Translations under genes and position numbers: made by a program
Part shown: one piece after another, positions 22,205 through 32,938 of the stretch
Position numbering within the stretch: the first letter of the stretch is position 1
Layout of the letters: each line of letters starts with the position of its first letter
Assembly: GCA_036186865.1 (NCBI GenBank)
Contig: AP025041.1
Location: 38,496,257 to 38,560,256 of the forward strand
Direction: 5' to 3'
Source of the DNA: Eustoma russellianum
Taxonomy: Eukaryota; Streptophyta; Magnoliopsida; Gentianales; Gentianaceae
Length of the DNA: 64,000 nucleotides
Notes under the pieces: generated by a model
The model's database searches: none
Told to the model about the DNA's origin: nothing
What the model saw: only the letters and a program-made list of their open reading frames with translations

Positions 22205-23250
22205 ATGCACTTGGGCATATGTGGAAGCCATTCTGGAGCACGCTCACTGGTCCGCAAGTGCTATTTGGCTGGATATTACTGGCCCACTATTCGAAAAGAT
22301 GCGGAAGAGTTGGTTAAAAAGTGCCCATCGTGTCAAGCTCATACTCTAACTTCTCATTTGCCGAGTCATGAGTTGTCCAGTATTTCCAGTCCTTGGCCGT
22401 TTGTGCAATGGGGTATGGGCTTAGTGGGACCTCTACCCCGAGCACCCGGTTCGGTCAGATTCTTGCTAGTAGCGATTGACTACTTCACTAAATGGATGGA
22501 GGCTGACCCACTAGCCACCATAACTGGGGCACAAGTCAAAAAGTTTCTATGGAAAAACATCATTTGTCGATTTGGCCTACCCTAGATCCTGATCTCAGAC
22601 AACGGCAGACAGTTTGCCGAGGATCCGGTGAAGAGTTGGTGTCTTGATTTACACATCAAGCAACGCTTTACCTCAGTAGCTCATCGTCAGTCAAATGGCC
22701 AAGTAGAGCTTGCCAACAGGATCATCAAGGATGGTCTTAAGAAGCGCCTGACAAAGCTGGCACTAGTTGGGTGGATGAATTACCCAGCGTTTTATGGGCA
22801 TACCGGACAACTCCGTCAACTTCAACAAAGGAAACTCCTTTCTCGTTGGTGTATGGCACCGAGGCCATAATTCCCGCAGAGATCGGTTCTACTTCAACTC
22901 GAGTGGATTATTTCTCAGCTTCTGATAATAACCAAGAACTACGACTGAACTTGGACGAACTCGAGCAGAAAAGAGACCGAGCACGCATACGCATGGCTCA
23001 GTATAAAAGCTTGATTTCCCAGTACTACAACTCTCGGGTACGTCCGAGATCCTTTCGAGTGGGAGATCTGGCGATGCGCGACAACGAATTTAGCCATGCT
23101 GTCTCGGCGGGAAACTTTAATCCTAAATGGGAAGGTCCTTACCGCATTGTTGAAGTATTCCCAACAGGAGCTTACAAGTTGCAGACTTTAGAGGGACGAA
23201 CTCTTCCACAAACTTGGCACACTTCTCATCTCAGACTTCTGCATCAATGA
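22205..23250 (+). pseudogene. Gypsy-2 integrase
   Basis: The HHCC zinc domain (HLGICGSHSG...KCPSCQ) begins at 22205. In the core, WGMGLVGPLPRAPGSVRF has Gly instead of the first catalytic Asp (Gypsy-1 has WGIDLFGPL). A TAG follows RFGLP at 22583. SDNGRQF (second Asp) and SNGQVELANRIIKDGL (Glu) follow in the next open stretch. A frameshift near 22775 leads to the C-terminal frame 22771-23250, with the GPY/F-type motif WEGPYRIVEVFPTGAYKL and the end TWHTSHLRLLHQ. It is inactive by stop, shift and loss of a catalytic residue. Confidence 0.88.
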
Positions 23251-23352
23251 TGTAAATTGTAACCATCTTGTATATCAATACGAGTTTTTTCTGAGGCATC
23301 TTTGAAGAGTCAAGTGTCCAAGCAAATTCTGAGCACTATGGAAGGCTCATAT

Positions 23353-23930
23353 AAGACCTCGGCAGGTCCGAGGCAAAAGACCTCGCAGGTTCGAGGCAAA
23401 TGCCCGCTAAAGGGTACATTAAGACCTCGGCAGGTCCGAGGCAAAAGACCTCGCAGGTTCGAGGCAAATGCCCGCTAAAGGGTACATTAAGACCTCGGCA
23501 GGTCCGAGGCAAAAGACCTCGCAGGTTCGAGGCAAATGCCCGCTAAAGGGTACATTAAGACCTCGGCAGGTCCGAGGCAAAAGACCTTGCAGGTTCGAGG
23601 CAAATGCCCGCTAAAGGGTACATCAAAACCTCGGCCGGTCCGAGGCGAAAAACTGCTAAACAGCAGATCAAGACCTCAGCAGGTCCGAGGCAGAAACTCG
23701 CGACAGAGTGCACTAAAACCCTGGCAAGACCGGGGCAAAAACTTGGTAACAAGAAGGTTAAGACCTTGGCAGGACTGAGGCAGGAACTTATCAAAGATAA
23801 GAGTAAGACCTTGGCAAGACCGAGGCGCTTACCCACTAAAAAGAAAAAAACAAGACCTCGGCAGGTCCGAGGTGGGAGCCCAAAAAATGATTTATAAAAA
23901 CCTCGGCAGGTCTGAGGTAAAAATTCGTTA
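23353..23930. repeat. Hairpin-rich tandem repeat array downstream of Gypsy-2 pol
   Basis: Four near-perfect 68-bp units (starts 23353, 23421, 23489, 23557), each holding two versions of aagacctcggcaggtccgag and a spacer aatgcccgctaaagggtaca. Then about seven degenerate units of about 45 bp run to 23930. Each core can fold as a hairpin (cctcgg, loop caggt, ccgagg). Such hypervariable 3' arrays are known in Tat elements and can seed satellites (established knowledge). ORFs across it are repeat artefacts. Confidence 0.92.
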
Positions 23931-24391
23931 AAGGAAAGACTTGCACAGACAAGCACTAAAAATCTTCCTTACACAAGGAGGTCGGAGTAAGAACGAGCAA
24001 GGTTCATGTGCCTTGTACGATTTAGTCCGGTCAGATAAAGTTGCATTAACAGCAACATTATATATTCAAGAATTGAAGGCACAATTACAATCCAAGTCAG
24101 AACTTGATCAAAACAAGGCAGAGTTCATCTCCAACTTGCTTACGAGTTAGCTCAGCCCAAGCAACAGGTTTACTCTAACTTGAAGACTGTGTTTATTTTC
24201 AATGAAGTTAATCAAGTTTATTAAGACTGACATGAGAAGTTAGAAATGATAGCATTGAAGAATAAACTTGATAAAATTGCTAAAGGCAAAATAGAGAACT
24301 GAGCCAAAAAGTTGGAATTTTCATTGATTTAAGCGTTGAAGTACAAATTGATGTCTGCTCAAACTAAGGATAAACAAGAAAAACCCTAAGC
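23931..24391. other. Gypsy-2 spacer, nothing recognised
   Basis: AT-rich; no coding signal. It separates the repeat array from the 3' end of the antisense gene and may contain that gene's 3' UTR on the minus strand. Confidence 0.4.
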
Positions 24392-26781
24392 CTAATCATC
24401 CTGATCCTCATCCCTCAAGTCAGCTCCGTCAATAAATTTCTGGAACATTTCTTCAAAGTCTTGAGCAGCAAGAGGATTGTACAGTTTGGCTATACGAGAG
24501 TCTTCCTTGTTCATATCAGGGTGCACAGCAGAGCAGACATCAATGGCTTTCGTCTGGCCGGCCTCCATGGCTGAGCCTTGCAGATGGATCATGTTTTCTT
24601 CGAAGAATTTGGATTTCCTGAAGTCCTGAAGAGTTTTGATCTCAGCATCCATCAAGTTCTGGCGTAGCCGATTAATCATTTTTTGATCAGTTTCGCTTTT
24701 CTGCGCCGTCTCAGCCATCTGCTTCTTCAGAAACTCAACCTCATTGAGAGATTGAGTGGAGGTCAGCTCTAGGTCGGCCACCTTATTCTCCAACTCATCC
24801 ACCTTAGAGTTGGAGGTGGCCAACCTCGTCTCAGCATCTTCGGCCTTCTGCTGGAGTTGAGTGGTTCCTGCCCGCAAGTCAGTGACCTCTTGGGTCAGCT
24901 CGGCTCTTCTTTTCTCAGCTTCTTCAAGCTGCTTCCTTGTGATCTCGAGCTCTCCAAAAAATTCCCTATAGCGAGTCACTAACTCCATCTCCTGGCCTCG
25001 AATCTACCAAAAAGATAGAGTTAGAAAAAAGAGTCTATTGACAAGAATAAGCAAAGTACTCAAAGGGAGACTTGCTTACCAGAGCAATGTTGGACATGAA
25101 GGCGTTGGTCAGGGCGAGAAAGTCAGTTGCCTTGAATTTCTGAAGATCCCAGGGCAGGATTGCTGCTCTGTTTAGCCTTTCGGCCACAGCAGGGTTCTCA
25201 GCAGAATCCCCTTCAGAAAACCCAATCAATATTGGGTCTTGGACATTTCCCGACTGAGGCAGGATATCTTCAGCCGGGTCGGCAGTGATCATCTCCGGGG
25301 GCTGAGATGGCCCTGGATCACGACTGCTGGAGCCTTCACCCTGTTGCCTTTTCCGGGGGTGAAGGCTAGAACCTTCACCAGCATCTGCTGGGATTTCCGT
25401 ATCAGCTGGAGCCTGAGGCTGGACCTCGGCCTCAGGCTCATCATCAGCAATAGTGATTGGCAGAGCTGCGCAGAAATGACAATAAGTTAGAACACAAAGA
25501 AGTGCTAAAACACTTAGAAAATTTCTGCGTATGAAAGAACTTACCTGATTCAGGCTCCGCTGGCTCGGGCTCAGCAGGAGCAACGCTTGAAACAGGGGGC
25601 ACCGCTGAGGTGGAGGCTCCCCCAGAGCCAAGTGTGGCTAACCTCCTTTCTCTCCGAAGTCTTTTTCTTGCTTGAGTCTCAGCCATCATGTCCATTTAGG
25701 TAGAAGGACCAGCCATTGCACCTGCATTCAGAGTTAAATAGTTAAACACTTGAAAAAGAGAAAGAAGATAGTTGAGAAAAGAAAAACCACAATATCCACC
25801 TCGGATGATGGTTAGCTGATCCGGAGAGAGTGGCAAATATATGTTACCCACAACCGAATGCTCCAGATCGGCTGCTAACCAGATCTCCGAGTCCACCTTC
25901 TGCCAGTCAATGACTATGGGAAGTGCCCGAAGTCTGTCTGCTTCATTGCAGTGATCTTGGCTTGGCCTCGTGTTATCAGCTCTGCCAGCCTTCCAGATAC
26001 TTCTGCTCGACAGCTCGGACCTCTTAACATAAAAGAATTTTTCCTTCCATCTTTTGTTGGAAGAAGGATTATTGGTGGCAAAAGGAAAATCAATGCCAGA
26101 CGTTCGCTTGCTGAAATAATACCAGCTATGCGAAGTCCGACATGCAAAAAGGGCTCGAAAAATACTGGTATTGAAAGGGAGTTCAGCAATTCTTAGGAAA
26201 AGAATATAACAAAGAATGAGTTTAAGGCCGTTAGGCTGAATTTGAGGAAGCCTGAGCCCATAAGCCCGCAGAATACGGAGAAGGGGCTCAGGAATAGGGA
26301 GATTGAAGCCAGATTTGAAGTAGTCTTCATAGACTGCTTCATAATCCCTAGGGGGATCATAAGAAGCCTGACCCGGCAAGGGAAGAAGGGGGCCAAAACG
26401 AGCTCTATCAACTTTGTAATATTTACAAATCCTATCTAGGTCGGCCTCAGAAAAACTAGAAGAAGTTTCTTGGACCAAAGGAGAAGACCGACCTCTCTCT
26501 ATTACTCCAGAGAAATGAGAAGGATCCCTCACAGGGGCCGGAGGGTTTACAGATGCCGGAGCAGGGGCAACCCTCACTGGCTCCGGCGAGGAATGAATTA
26601 CGGTCAGGGCTCTGCTGGAATGAGCAGAGTCCCCGGTAGACTGAAGTAAACTGCCGATGGGAAGATCATCGGCAGAGGTAGTTCTGCCAGACGGCGACGA
26701 AGAAACAACGACTTCCTCGCCCCCGGCGGCGTAAGAACCACCTTCGGAAAAATTTTGAGAATCTAGGGATGCAGAAGACAT
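24392..26781 (-). pseudogene. Antisense four-exon gene of Gypsy-2 (plant putative gypsy-type transposon protein family)
   Basis: Transcribed against gag-pol. Exon 1 26781-25800; intron 25799-25722 (78 bp); exon 2 25721-25545; intron 25544-25466 (79 bp); exon 3 25465-25080; intron 25079-25004 (76 bp); exon 4 25003-24392. All introns are GT-AG with T-rich 3' ends, and the coding total is 2157 bases, divisible by 3 (718 codons plus stop). Exon 1 is Ser/Pro-rich, then has a conserved block with DYFKSGFNLPIPEPLLRIL, SWYYFSKRTS and WKEKFFYVKRSE, resembling the Pfam 'putative gypsy type transposon' family (PF04195; recognised by eye). Exon 4 is a coiled coil (FFGELEITRKQLEEAEKRRA) with an acidic tail. 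One in-frame TAA (25696-25698) in exon 2 breaks it. Function unknown. An upstream in-frame ATG at 26853 would add 24 hydrophobic/Ser-rich residues. Confidence 0.75.
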
Positions 26782-26963
26782 GATAAAGGAAGAAAGAAGA
26801 AGACTTACAGAAAGTGTGAAGGAAGAAGAAGACCGGAGGAAGGCGGAGCACATGCTGAAAGAGGCCGGAAGCTGCTGGAGTCAGAGAAACTCGCCGGAGA
26901 AGAAAGTAAATAACCGGAGTGAAAAAGTGAGAGCAAATAAAGGAAGAAATGGTCTGTGGAGGA

Positions 26964-26975
26964 CCTATTTATAGG
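26964..26975 (-). promoter_or_regulatory. TATA box of the antisense gene
   Basis: The minus strand reads cctataaatagg, a near-ideal plant TATA box, 183 bp upstream of the ATG at 26781 and about 110 bp upstream of the alternative ATG at 26853. It lies in the element interior, not in the LTR. Confidence 0.6.
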
Positions 26976-27326
26976 GCTCCATCTCGGCAGCCCAAGAGTC
27001 GCCTGAAATAAATGGTCCTCGATTCGTGAAACAGCGGAATCCAAAAAGCTGCGCAGCTGACGCTTCGTGCTCTGCGCGAACAGTAAATGCGCAGACCAAG
27101 CCAACCAGAATCAGACACGTGCCAGAACATAAAACGTGTCTAAGAATCTAGTCAGAATTAACTGATCAGTTCGGCCACAAGCAATTATAAGCGCTTCGTA
27201 CATTGTGCTCCTAATAAGTACGCTAAGCGGCCTAATCAGAGGTTAACACGTCATCAAAGGAAGAGCAACACAGCAAAAATCTGAGCAGATCAGCCTGCCC
27301 TCTCAGATCAGTTCGGCCAGACTAAT
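26976..27326. other. Gypsy-2 region between antisense promoter and 3' LTR
   Basis: No ORF of note on the plus strand. It probably holds upstream elements of the antisense promoter, but none is proven. Confidence 0.35.
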
Positions 27327-27338
27327 CTGGGGGGCAAG
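27327..27338 (+). promoter_or_regulatory. Gypsy-2 polypurine tract
   Basis: ctggggggcaag immediately before the 3' LTR (tgatgagcc at 27339), as expected for plus-strand priming. Confidence 0.75.
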
Positions 27339-28303
27339 TGATGAGCCAAAAAGTACCCCTTGTTAGTCAATAACGGTTAACGCTGAAGTAGGGGTGTAAA
27401 AATGGCTAAGTATGGCGGATCGGCCAGGAAGTTGACCAGGTCACATGCGGACAAATAGTCCATCTCGGCCACAGGGTCCCTTGGTCAACTCGGCCATGTG
27501 GTCTCAGTGCCCCCGGGGGGCTAAGGATCTCACCTCGGCCTCAAGGCCTCACCTCGGCTTCAAGGCCTCATCTCGGCCCACAGTTCCATCTCGGCCAAAG
27601 AGTTATACTCGGCCTCGGATCCGATCTACCTACTGATCTCGGACCACTTTTAGTGTCGTCAGCTACGAGCATCGCGAAAGGCCCCCCAATGCTCTTTTGA
27701 GTCGGCCACTTTCATCTCGGCAAGCTGACCCCACCTCATCAGCCATCTCGGGCACTTCTGAGTGCTTCTAGAGGACTCCATCTCGGTTCTAGGAGTTTAC
27801 CCTAGGTAATTCTACCAGGTGAAACTCCCAGCCAGGTGTCTCAAGCTAGCTTACTCAGCTCAGCACCAAGCCACGTGGCGAACATGCAGGAGCGAGAATC
27901 ATCCAAATAACCTCCTTGCCTGTCACGATTTCCGGGCTCTGCCCATGCATTGGCCCAAGCCGCCATATAAAAAGGCCGAGCAGTAGGAGAGAGAAAAAAA
28001 AGTAACAACAAGCTTTTACAAACTAGACTGGGACAACTCACGACAGTTACTCATCTTCTACACAGTGAAAACGCAGGTTTACCAGAAAACCTTAATTTAC
28101 AAAACCTTCATCATATAGAAACCTCTCCTAAAATGGCCTTAACTGACTTGATCGTCGGAGGGTATTACCCGGGGCCATAGATCCCGGGTCCCCTGACCCT
28201 TTTTCTTTGTGCAGGTCAGCAACTCGCTTATTAAGGACAACTGACGGAGTTCTATCGGCACCACATCCAACTTTATACTTGGTGATATAATCCGACATCA
28301 TCA
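27339..28303 (+). repeat. Gypsy-2 3' LTR (965 bp)
   Basis: Same ends as the 5' LTR. Carries an extra 21-bp duplication (cacctcggcttcaaggcctc) near 27550-27572. TATA at 27966-27973. Followed by gatat, the right target site. Confidence 0.93.
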
Positions 28304-28433
28304 GATATCAAACTCATAAACTTTGCCCAGGAATTAATTCATGTGGCTCAAATGCTTATCATGTCTTGTTTGCAAAATAATGGATGAAACATAAATATGT
28401 GTGTCTAAACAGGTTTTTTATGGAGTAACAGTA

Positions 28434-28631
28434 GCAACAACAACATTACCTCATTGCTTTAGAGACTCCCGCCTATGGCGGGCCGGGAGTCGGATATACG
28501 CAACCATACACATGCGTTAGAAACACACAGAGGTTGTTTTCCGATGACCCATAACGAAAATTGCATGAAACTGTATCGATCAACTGCTACTTCACGATAT
28601 AAGAAGCGCCGCCAATTTAGCGAGTCATTTC
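28434..28631 (-). mobile_element. SINE-B copy 3, with 13-bp target duplication
   Basis: Flanked by tggagtaacagta at 28421-28433 and 28632-28644 (perfect). On the minus strand it begins gaaatgactcgctaaattgg, includes agtagcagttgatcgatac, tttctaacgcatgtgtatgg and gactcccggcccgccatagg, and ends in a gttgttgttgctac tail. At 198 bp it defines the family. I find no convincing tRNA-type A and B boxes. Confidence 0.85.
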
Positions 28632-28843
28632 TGGAGTAACAGTAAACTTGCAGAAAAAGTGGCATAGAAATAAACATGAAGACTCGAATACAAGAGAGCC
28701 ATAAGTAGATTAAATAAAATTCAAAGAGACAATGTAGTAGATATGAGAGCCAGAGAAAATTTTGACATGAGATATAACTACTAAACGATGTAAAAGCCAT
28801 CACTTTGCATCAGAGGTACTTGAGCAAAAGTTTCGTCGAGAAA

Positions 28844-28891
28844 TTACTCATCGTCGAACAAGATTTTTCGCCAATCTTCCTTGAACTCCCT
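28844..28891 (-). CDS. Possible last exon of a host gene (EFKEDWRKILFDDE stop)
   Basis: On the minus strand a 3' splice-like ttaactcag is followed by codons ending EFKEDWRKILFDDE and TAA. AT-rich, 3'-UTR-like sequence follows to about 28645. SINE-B copy 4 and Copia-2 would lie in the intron just upstream. The link to the candidate first exon at 35394-35792 is speculation, and the protein is not recognised. Confidence 0.15.
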   Translation of the reverse strand, partial: REFKEDWRKILFDDE

Positions 28892-29187
28892 CTGAGTTAA
28901 TATAACAGCTACTATGAACACAAAGACAGAAGTAACAAACAAAGAACAAAATTATCCCATTACCTAAGAGGCTGGGTTATGGGAGGTCGGATGTATTGAG
29001 ATAGATATTATAGATAATTACTTTGTATATTTTATGTAGATAAACTTGTAAGATAAGGATAGGTTTTATCCCTTTCTTGTAGGCTTAGTTAGTTCCCTTT
29101 ATTGTAGGCTTGGTTAGTTCACAGAGAGTACATACATACGTTAACTTGTAAACAGTTTTCCCATGAATCAAATTATACGATTCTTCA

Positions 29188-29520
29188 TGGTATCAGAGAG
29201 AACCTCCTGTCACGAGTAGTCAGTTGTCGATCAAAAGTTTTGCCTTGTCGATCAAAAAATTTTTTTTCTGCCTGTGTCGATCAAATTTTCTAGGCGCTCA
29301 AATTTTTTTTTTTACGTCGATCAAAATTTTGTTCAGCCACATTCTTTTTGATCGACTACTGCTAAACATTCTTCATCCATTTCGATTCTTCATGGTCCCA
29401 TAGTCGATCAAATTCTTGTTGAATTTTTGGTCTCATTTTTGTTGGTCCTATTCTTGTCGACAACCATTTTCAGCAATCGACTACATTTTGTCATTCTGAG
29501 TCACTGAATTTTATATAGCG
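29188..29520 (+). other. Copia-2 leader with repeated gtcgatcaaa
   Basis: After the PBS the sequence repeats gtcgatcaaa or its variants near 29225, 29249, 29276, 29314 and 29403, with inverted versions (gatcgactac near 29350; aatcgactac near 29475). The spacers are T-rich. No open frame covers it. It occupies the place where gag should be. Confidence 0.7.
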
Positions 29521-30478
29521 ATGCCAGCTGAGGTCTCGTTTGACACTGCAATGCCGTCTACATTTGTGGGTCTCACGCTTGCACAGCAGTATCAGTTGGC
29601 ACAGTTCATCGAACGTTTGAACGGAGGTAATTTTGGATCAAATGTTTCGATGCCAGATAAGAAAGATTCGGGTACTGTTTCTTCCGCTTCTATTTCGTCG
29701 ACTCGTTGGCTTTTGGATAGTGGCGCCAATGCTCATAGTGTCAATGATTTGTCTCTTTTTACTTCGGTTATTACTGATAAAATAGCAGCTACAGTACAAA
29801 TTCCGGATGGTACACATGTCGTCGTTCGTGCTGTTGGCACTGTCAAATTATCTGATTCTTTCATTCTTCGTGATGTGCTGGGTGTTCTGGACTTCGCTTT
29901 TAATTTGATTTCTGTTAGTCGTTTGGTGAAAGATTCCAATTGTACACTGACTTTTGGCCCGGACTTTTGTATTGTATAGGAGATACACTCGAGGAAGCTG
30001 ATTGGAGTGGGTAGGCAGCATGATGGACTCTACAGCTTGGTGCCTAATTCGGCTGGTGTTGTGCATGCGGCGATCAAATCTGATGAGTCTCTTTGGCATC
30101 GTCGCATGGGTCATCTTCCGCTATCAAAGTTTCGTTTTCTTCCGTCTATCGTTGTTTCTAATAAAGATCTGTTTTGTGATGCTTGTAGTCGGGCTAAGCA
30201 AACTCGTCTGCCCTTTCCTGTTAGTACTAGTGTTACTACTCACGCATTTGACCTTATTCATTGTGACATTTGGGGACCTTATAAAACACCTAGTTTATCG
30301 GGTGCACGTTATTTTCTCACCATCGTTGATGATTATATTCGCAGTACTTGGGTATATTTGATGCAAACTAAGTCTGACACTAGTCGGTTTTTGTTGCATT
30401 TCTTGCGTTGGGTGTGTACTCAATTTGGGCGGTCCGTTAAACGAGTCCGTAGTGACTGGGTTAGAATTTACTAGCACT
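29521..30478 (+). pseudogene. Copia-2 protease and integrase N-terminal part
   Basis: ATG at 29521. Protease motif WLLDSGANAHSVND near 29707. A TAG at 29977 (FCIV stop) interrupts just before the typical IHSRKLIGVG. Integrase follows in frame 30007: zinc domain LWHRRMGHLPLSKF...CDACSRAKQTRLPF, then HCDIWGPYKTP with the first catalytic Asp and TIVDDYIRSTWVYLM. At RSD (about 30455) two bases appear lost where Copia elements have SDNG, shifting the frame. Confidence 0.85.
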
Positions 30479-32938
30479 ACACTTCTGGATTATTATGCTG
30501 AACACGGGATTGATGCACAGACTTCTTGCGTTCATACTCCACAACAAAATGGTGTTGTTGAACGTAAGCATAGACATCTTTTAGAGGTTGCTCGAGCTCT
30601 TCGTTTTCATGCTAATCTGCCTATCATGTTTTGGGAGGAATGTATTCTTACTGCTGTGTATCTTGTTAATCGCATGCCTGCTGCCATTCTTAAAAATAAA
30701 ACTCCTTATGAACTCTTGATGGGTCGTTTACCTTCTTATACACATCTTCGTATTTTTGGTTGTTTGTGTTATGGTTACACTTATCATGGTATGCATGATA
30801 AGTTTGCTCCGCGTTCTGCTCCTGGTCTTTTTCTTGGTTATCCACATTCACAAAAGGGATACAAGATCTTTGATTTGTCTAAACGCAAGGTTTATGTTAG
30901 TCGTGATGTCACTTTCTATGAACAGATTTTTCCATTTTCTATATCTTCTCGGTCTGTTGGTTCTTTTCTCCCAGCATCTTCCGCACCTGAGCCCTTTTGC
31001 TGGGACGTGTCTCCACCTGCTGCCCCTCATGCGGACGCAGCCCCAGCTGAGCCGCATGCAGCTTCGCCTTTTGCTGCTGTCCAGCCAGCCAGCGCTGGTT
31101 CATCCGATCCAGACCAGCCTGGTCCGTCTGATCCGGTCCGGCCAGCAGCCCCTTCGCCGCTGCTGGCCTCTGCTGCACCTCCTGTTTTGTCTACTTCATT
31201 ACCTCCTTCGCGCAGTATGCGCACTCGTCAGTTGTCACATCGTCTTGCAGATTTTGATATTGCGTTGCCCCCGTCGCTTGTGCCCTCTGCTGTCTCACCC
31301 TCTCCTACGGCGAACTCAACGGTATTTCCTTTATCCAGCTTTCTTTCATATGCACGTTTATCTTCCTCTTATTATGGTTTCGTGGCGGCCATCACTGCTG
31401 GGGATGAGCCGGTTTCTTTTAAGCAGGCAGTTAAACATGCTCATTGGTGCGATGCTATGCAACGTGAGATTGCGGCTCTTGAGGCTAATCATACTTGGGA
31501 TGTTGTTTCTTTACCTCCTGGCAAACGTACTATTGATTCTAAGTGGGTGTACAAGGTAAAATATAATCCTGATGGAACCATTGAACGCTATAAAGCTCGC
31601 CTAGTGGCGCGGGGCTATACTCAGGTTGAGGGTGTAGATTTTCATGAAACTTTTGCGTCGGTTGCTAAACTTGTTACTGTTCAGTGTTTGTTGGCTGTTG
31701 CGATGGTACGTCGTTGGCATGTTCATCAGTTAGATGTTAATAATGCATTTTTACATGGTGATCTAACTGAGGATGTTTACATGCGTATTCCTCCTGGTTT
31801 CGCATGTCAGGGGGAGAATCATGTGTTTAAGTTGCGCAAGTCTTTATATGGTTTACGCCAAGCTTCTCGTAATTGGTATGCTAAATTTACTGCTTCTCTT
31901 ATTGCGCTCGGCTACGTTCAGTCTCACGCTGATCCCTCGTTGTTTCTTTTATCTGACTCATCTTCGGTTGTCGTTGTTTTGATTTATGTTGATGACGTCA
32001 TTGTTGCTGGTAATGATCTCAGTCGTATTTCTGCTTTAAAGGCTTGTCTTGATCACAAATTCAAGATCAAGAATCTTGGTTCTCTTAAGTATTTTATTGG
32101 TATTGAAGTTGCACGTTCGCCGGCTGGCATGGTTTTAAATCAGCGTAAGTATGTTCTTGATATTATTAATGAATGTGGTCTACTGGGCAGTCGTCCTACT
32201 AGTACGCCTATGGATCAGAAGGGCGTGTTTTCAGAGTCGGATCCTCTCTTGGATGATCCTGCTTTTTATCGTCGTATTGTTGGTCGTTTACTTTATCTTA
32301 CGGTTACACGGCCAGATATTTCTTTTGCTGTTAATACTCTCAGTCAATTCATGCATGCTCCGCGTAAGTGTCATTTGGATGCAGTGTTCTATTTGTTGCG
32401 CTATCTTAAACGTGCTCCAGGACAGGGTCTCTTCTTTCCCGCTACGTCCTCCTTAAGTCTTCGCGCCTACTGTGATGCTGATTGGGCAGAATGTTCACTT
32501 ACGCGGCGTTCGACTACTGGATACATGGTTTATCTTGGCTCTGCTTTGATTTCTTGGCGTTCCAAGAAACAACCGGTGGTTTCTCGTTCTTCGGCTGAAG
32601 CAGAATATCGTACCATGGCCTATGCTGCTAGTGAGATTGTTTGGTTACGTCAACTTTTGCATGATCTCGGTGTCTCCATTACAGCCCCGGTTTCTCTTCA
32701 TTGTGATAATCAGGCTGCTTTGCATATTGTTGCTAATCCTGTTTTTCATGAACGCACCAAGCACATTGAGATTGATTGTCATTTCGTTCGTCAACATTAT
32801 CTCAATGGACTTATTCATCCTTGCAAGGTTCCGAGTGCTCAACAGTTAGCTGATGGTTTCACTAAGGCGCTTGGTCATGACAAGTTTCGACATTTTTTGA
32901 GCAAGTTGGGCATTCTTGATATTCATGCGCCAACTTGA
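30425..32938 (+). pseudogene. Copia-2 integrase C-terminal part, reverse transcriptase and RNase H
   Basis: A long open frame of 837 codons, intact from just after the integrase frameshift. It has the integrase Glu region (TPQQNGVVERKHRHLLEVAR), a Pro/Ala/Ser-rich linker (about residues 195-290), RT (KWVYKVKYNPDGTIERYKAR, HQLDVNNAFLHGDL, catalytic YVDDV near 31990), and RNase H (DADWAECSLTRRSTTGY, SSAEAEYR, TKHIEIDCHFVRQHY). The end is followed directly by the polypurine tract. RT and RNase H look functional. Confidence 0.9.

Larger units (their letters stand above)
16842..28303 (+). mobile_element. Gypsy-2: complete Tat-type Ty3/gypsy element, inactivated (11.46 kb)
   Basis: Structure: 5' LTR, PBS, gag, protease, RT, RNase H, second RNase H, integrase, tandem repeat array, antisense gene, polypurine tract, 3' LTR. 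Flanking sites are ggtat on the left and gatat on the right, a 5-bp duplication with one change. The LTRs differ by about 18 substitutions plus small indels over about 944 bp (my count by eye), about 2 percent. Several stops (including a CGA-to-TGA-like change at 22199) and frameshifts disable gag-pol. Confidence 0.92.

Noticed and set aside
23353..23930. A CRISPR-like array
   Set aside because: Direct repeats with short spacers, but the spacers are also repeated, the host is a plant, and the array sits in a retroelement 3' region.
23536..23956. Small proteins on both strands over the tandem array
   Set aside because: Repeat-encoded frames with simple periodic content; the reading frame exists because the 45-bp and 68-bp units lack stops.
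24392..26853. An env-like gene in Gypsy-2
   Set aside because: It is on the opposite strand, lacks a convincing signal peptide plus membrane anchor, and matches the Tat antisense-ORF pattern instead.
30756..31559. A 267-aa hydrophobic plus-strand ORF and similar overlapping frames in Copia-2
   Set aside because: Out-of-frame shadow of the intact pol frame 30425-32938.
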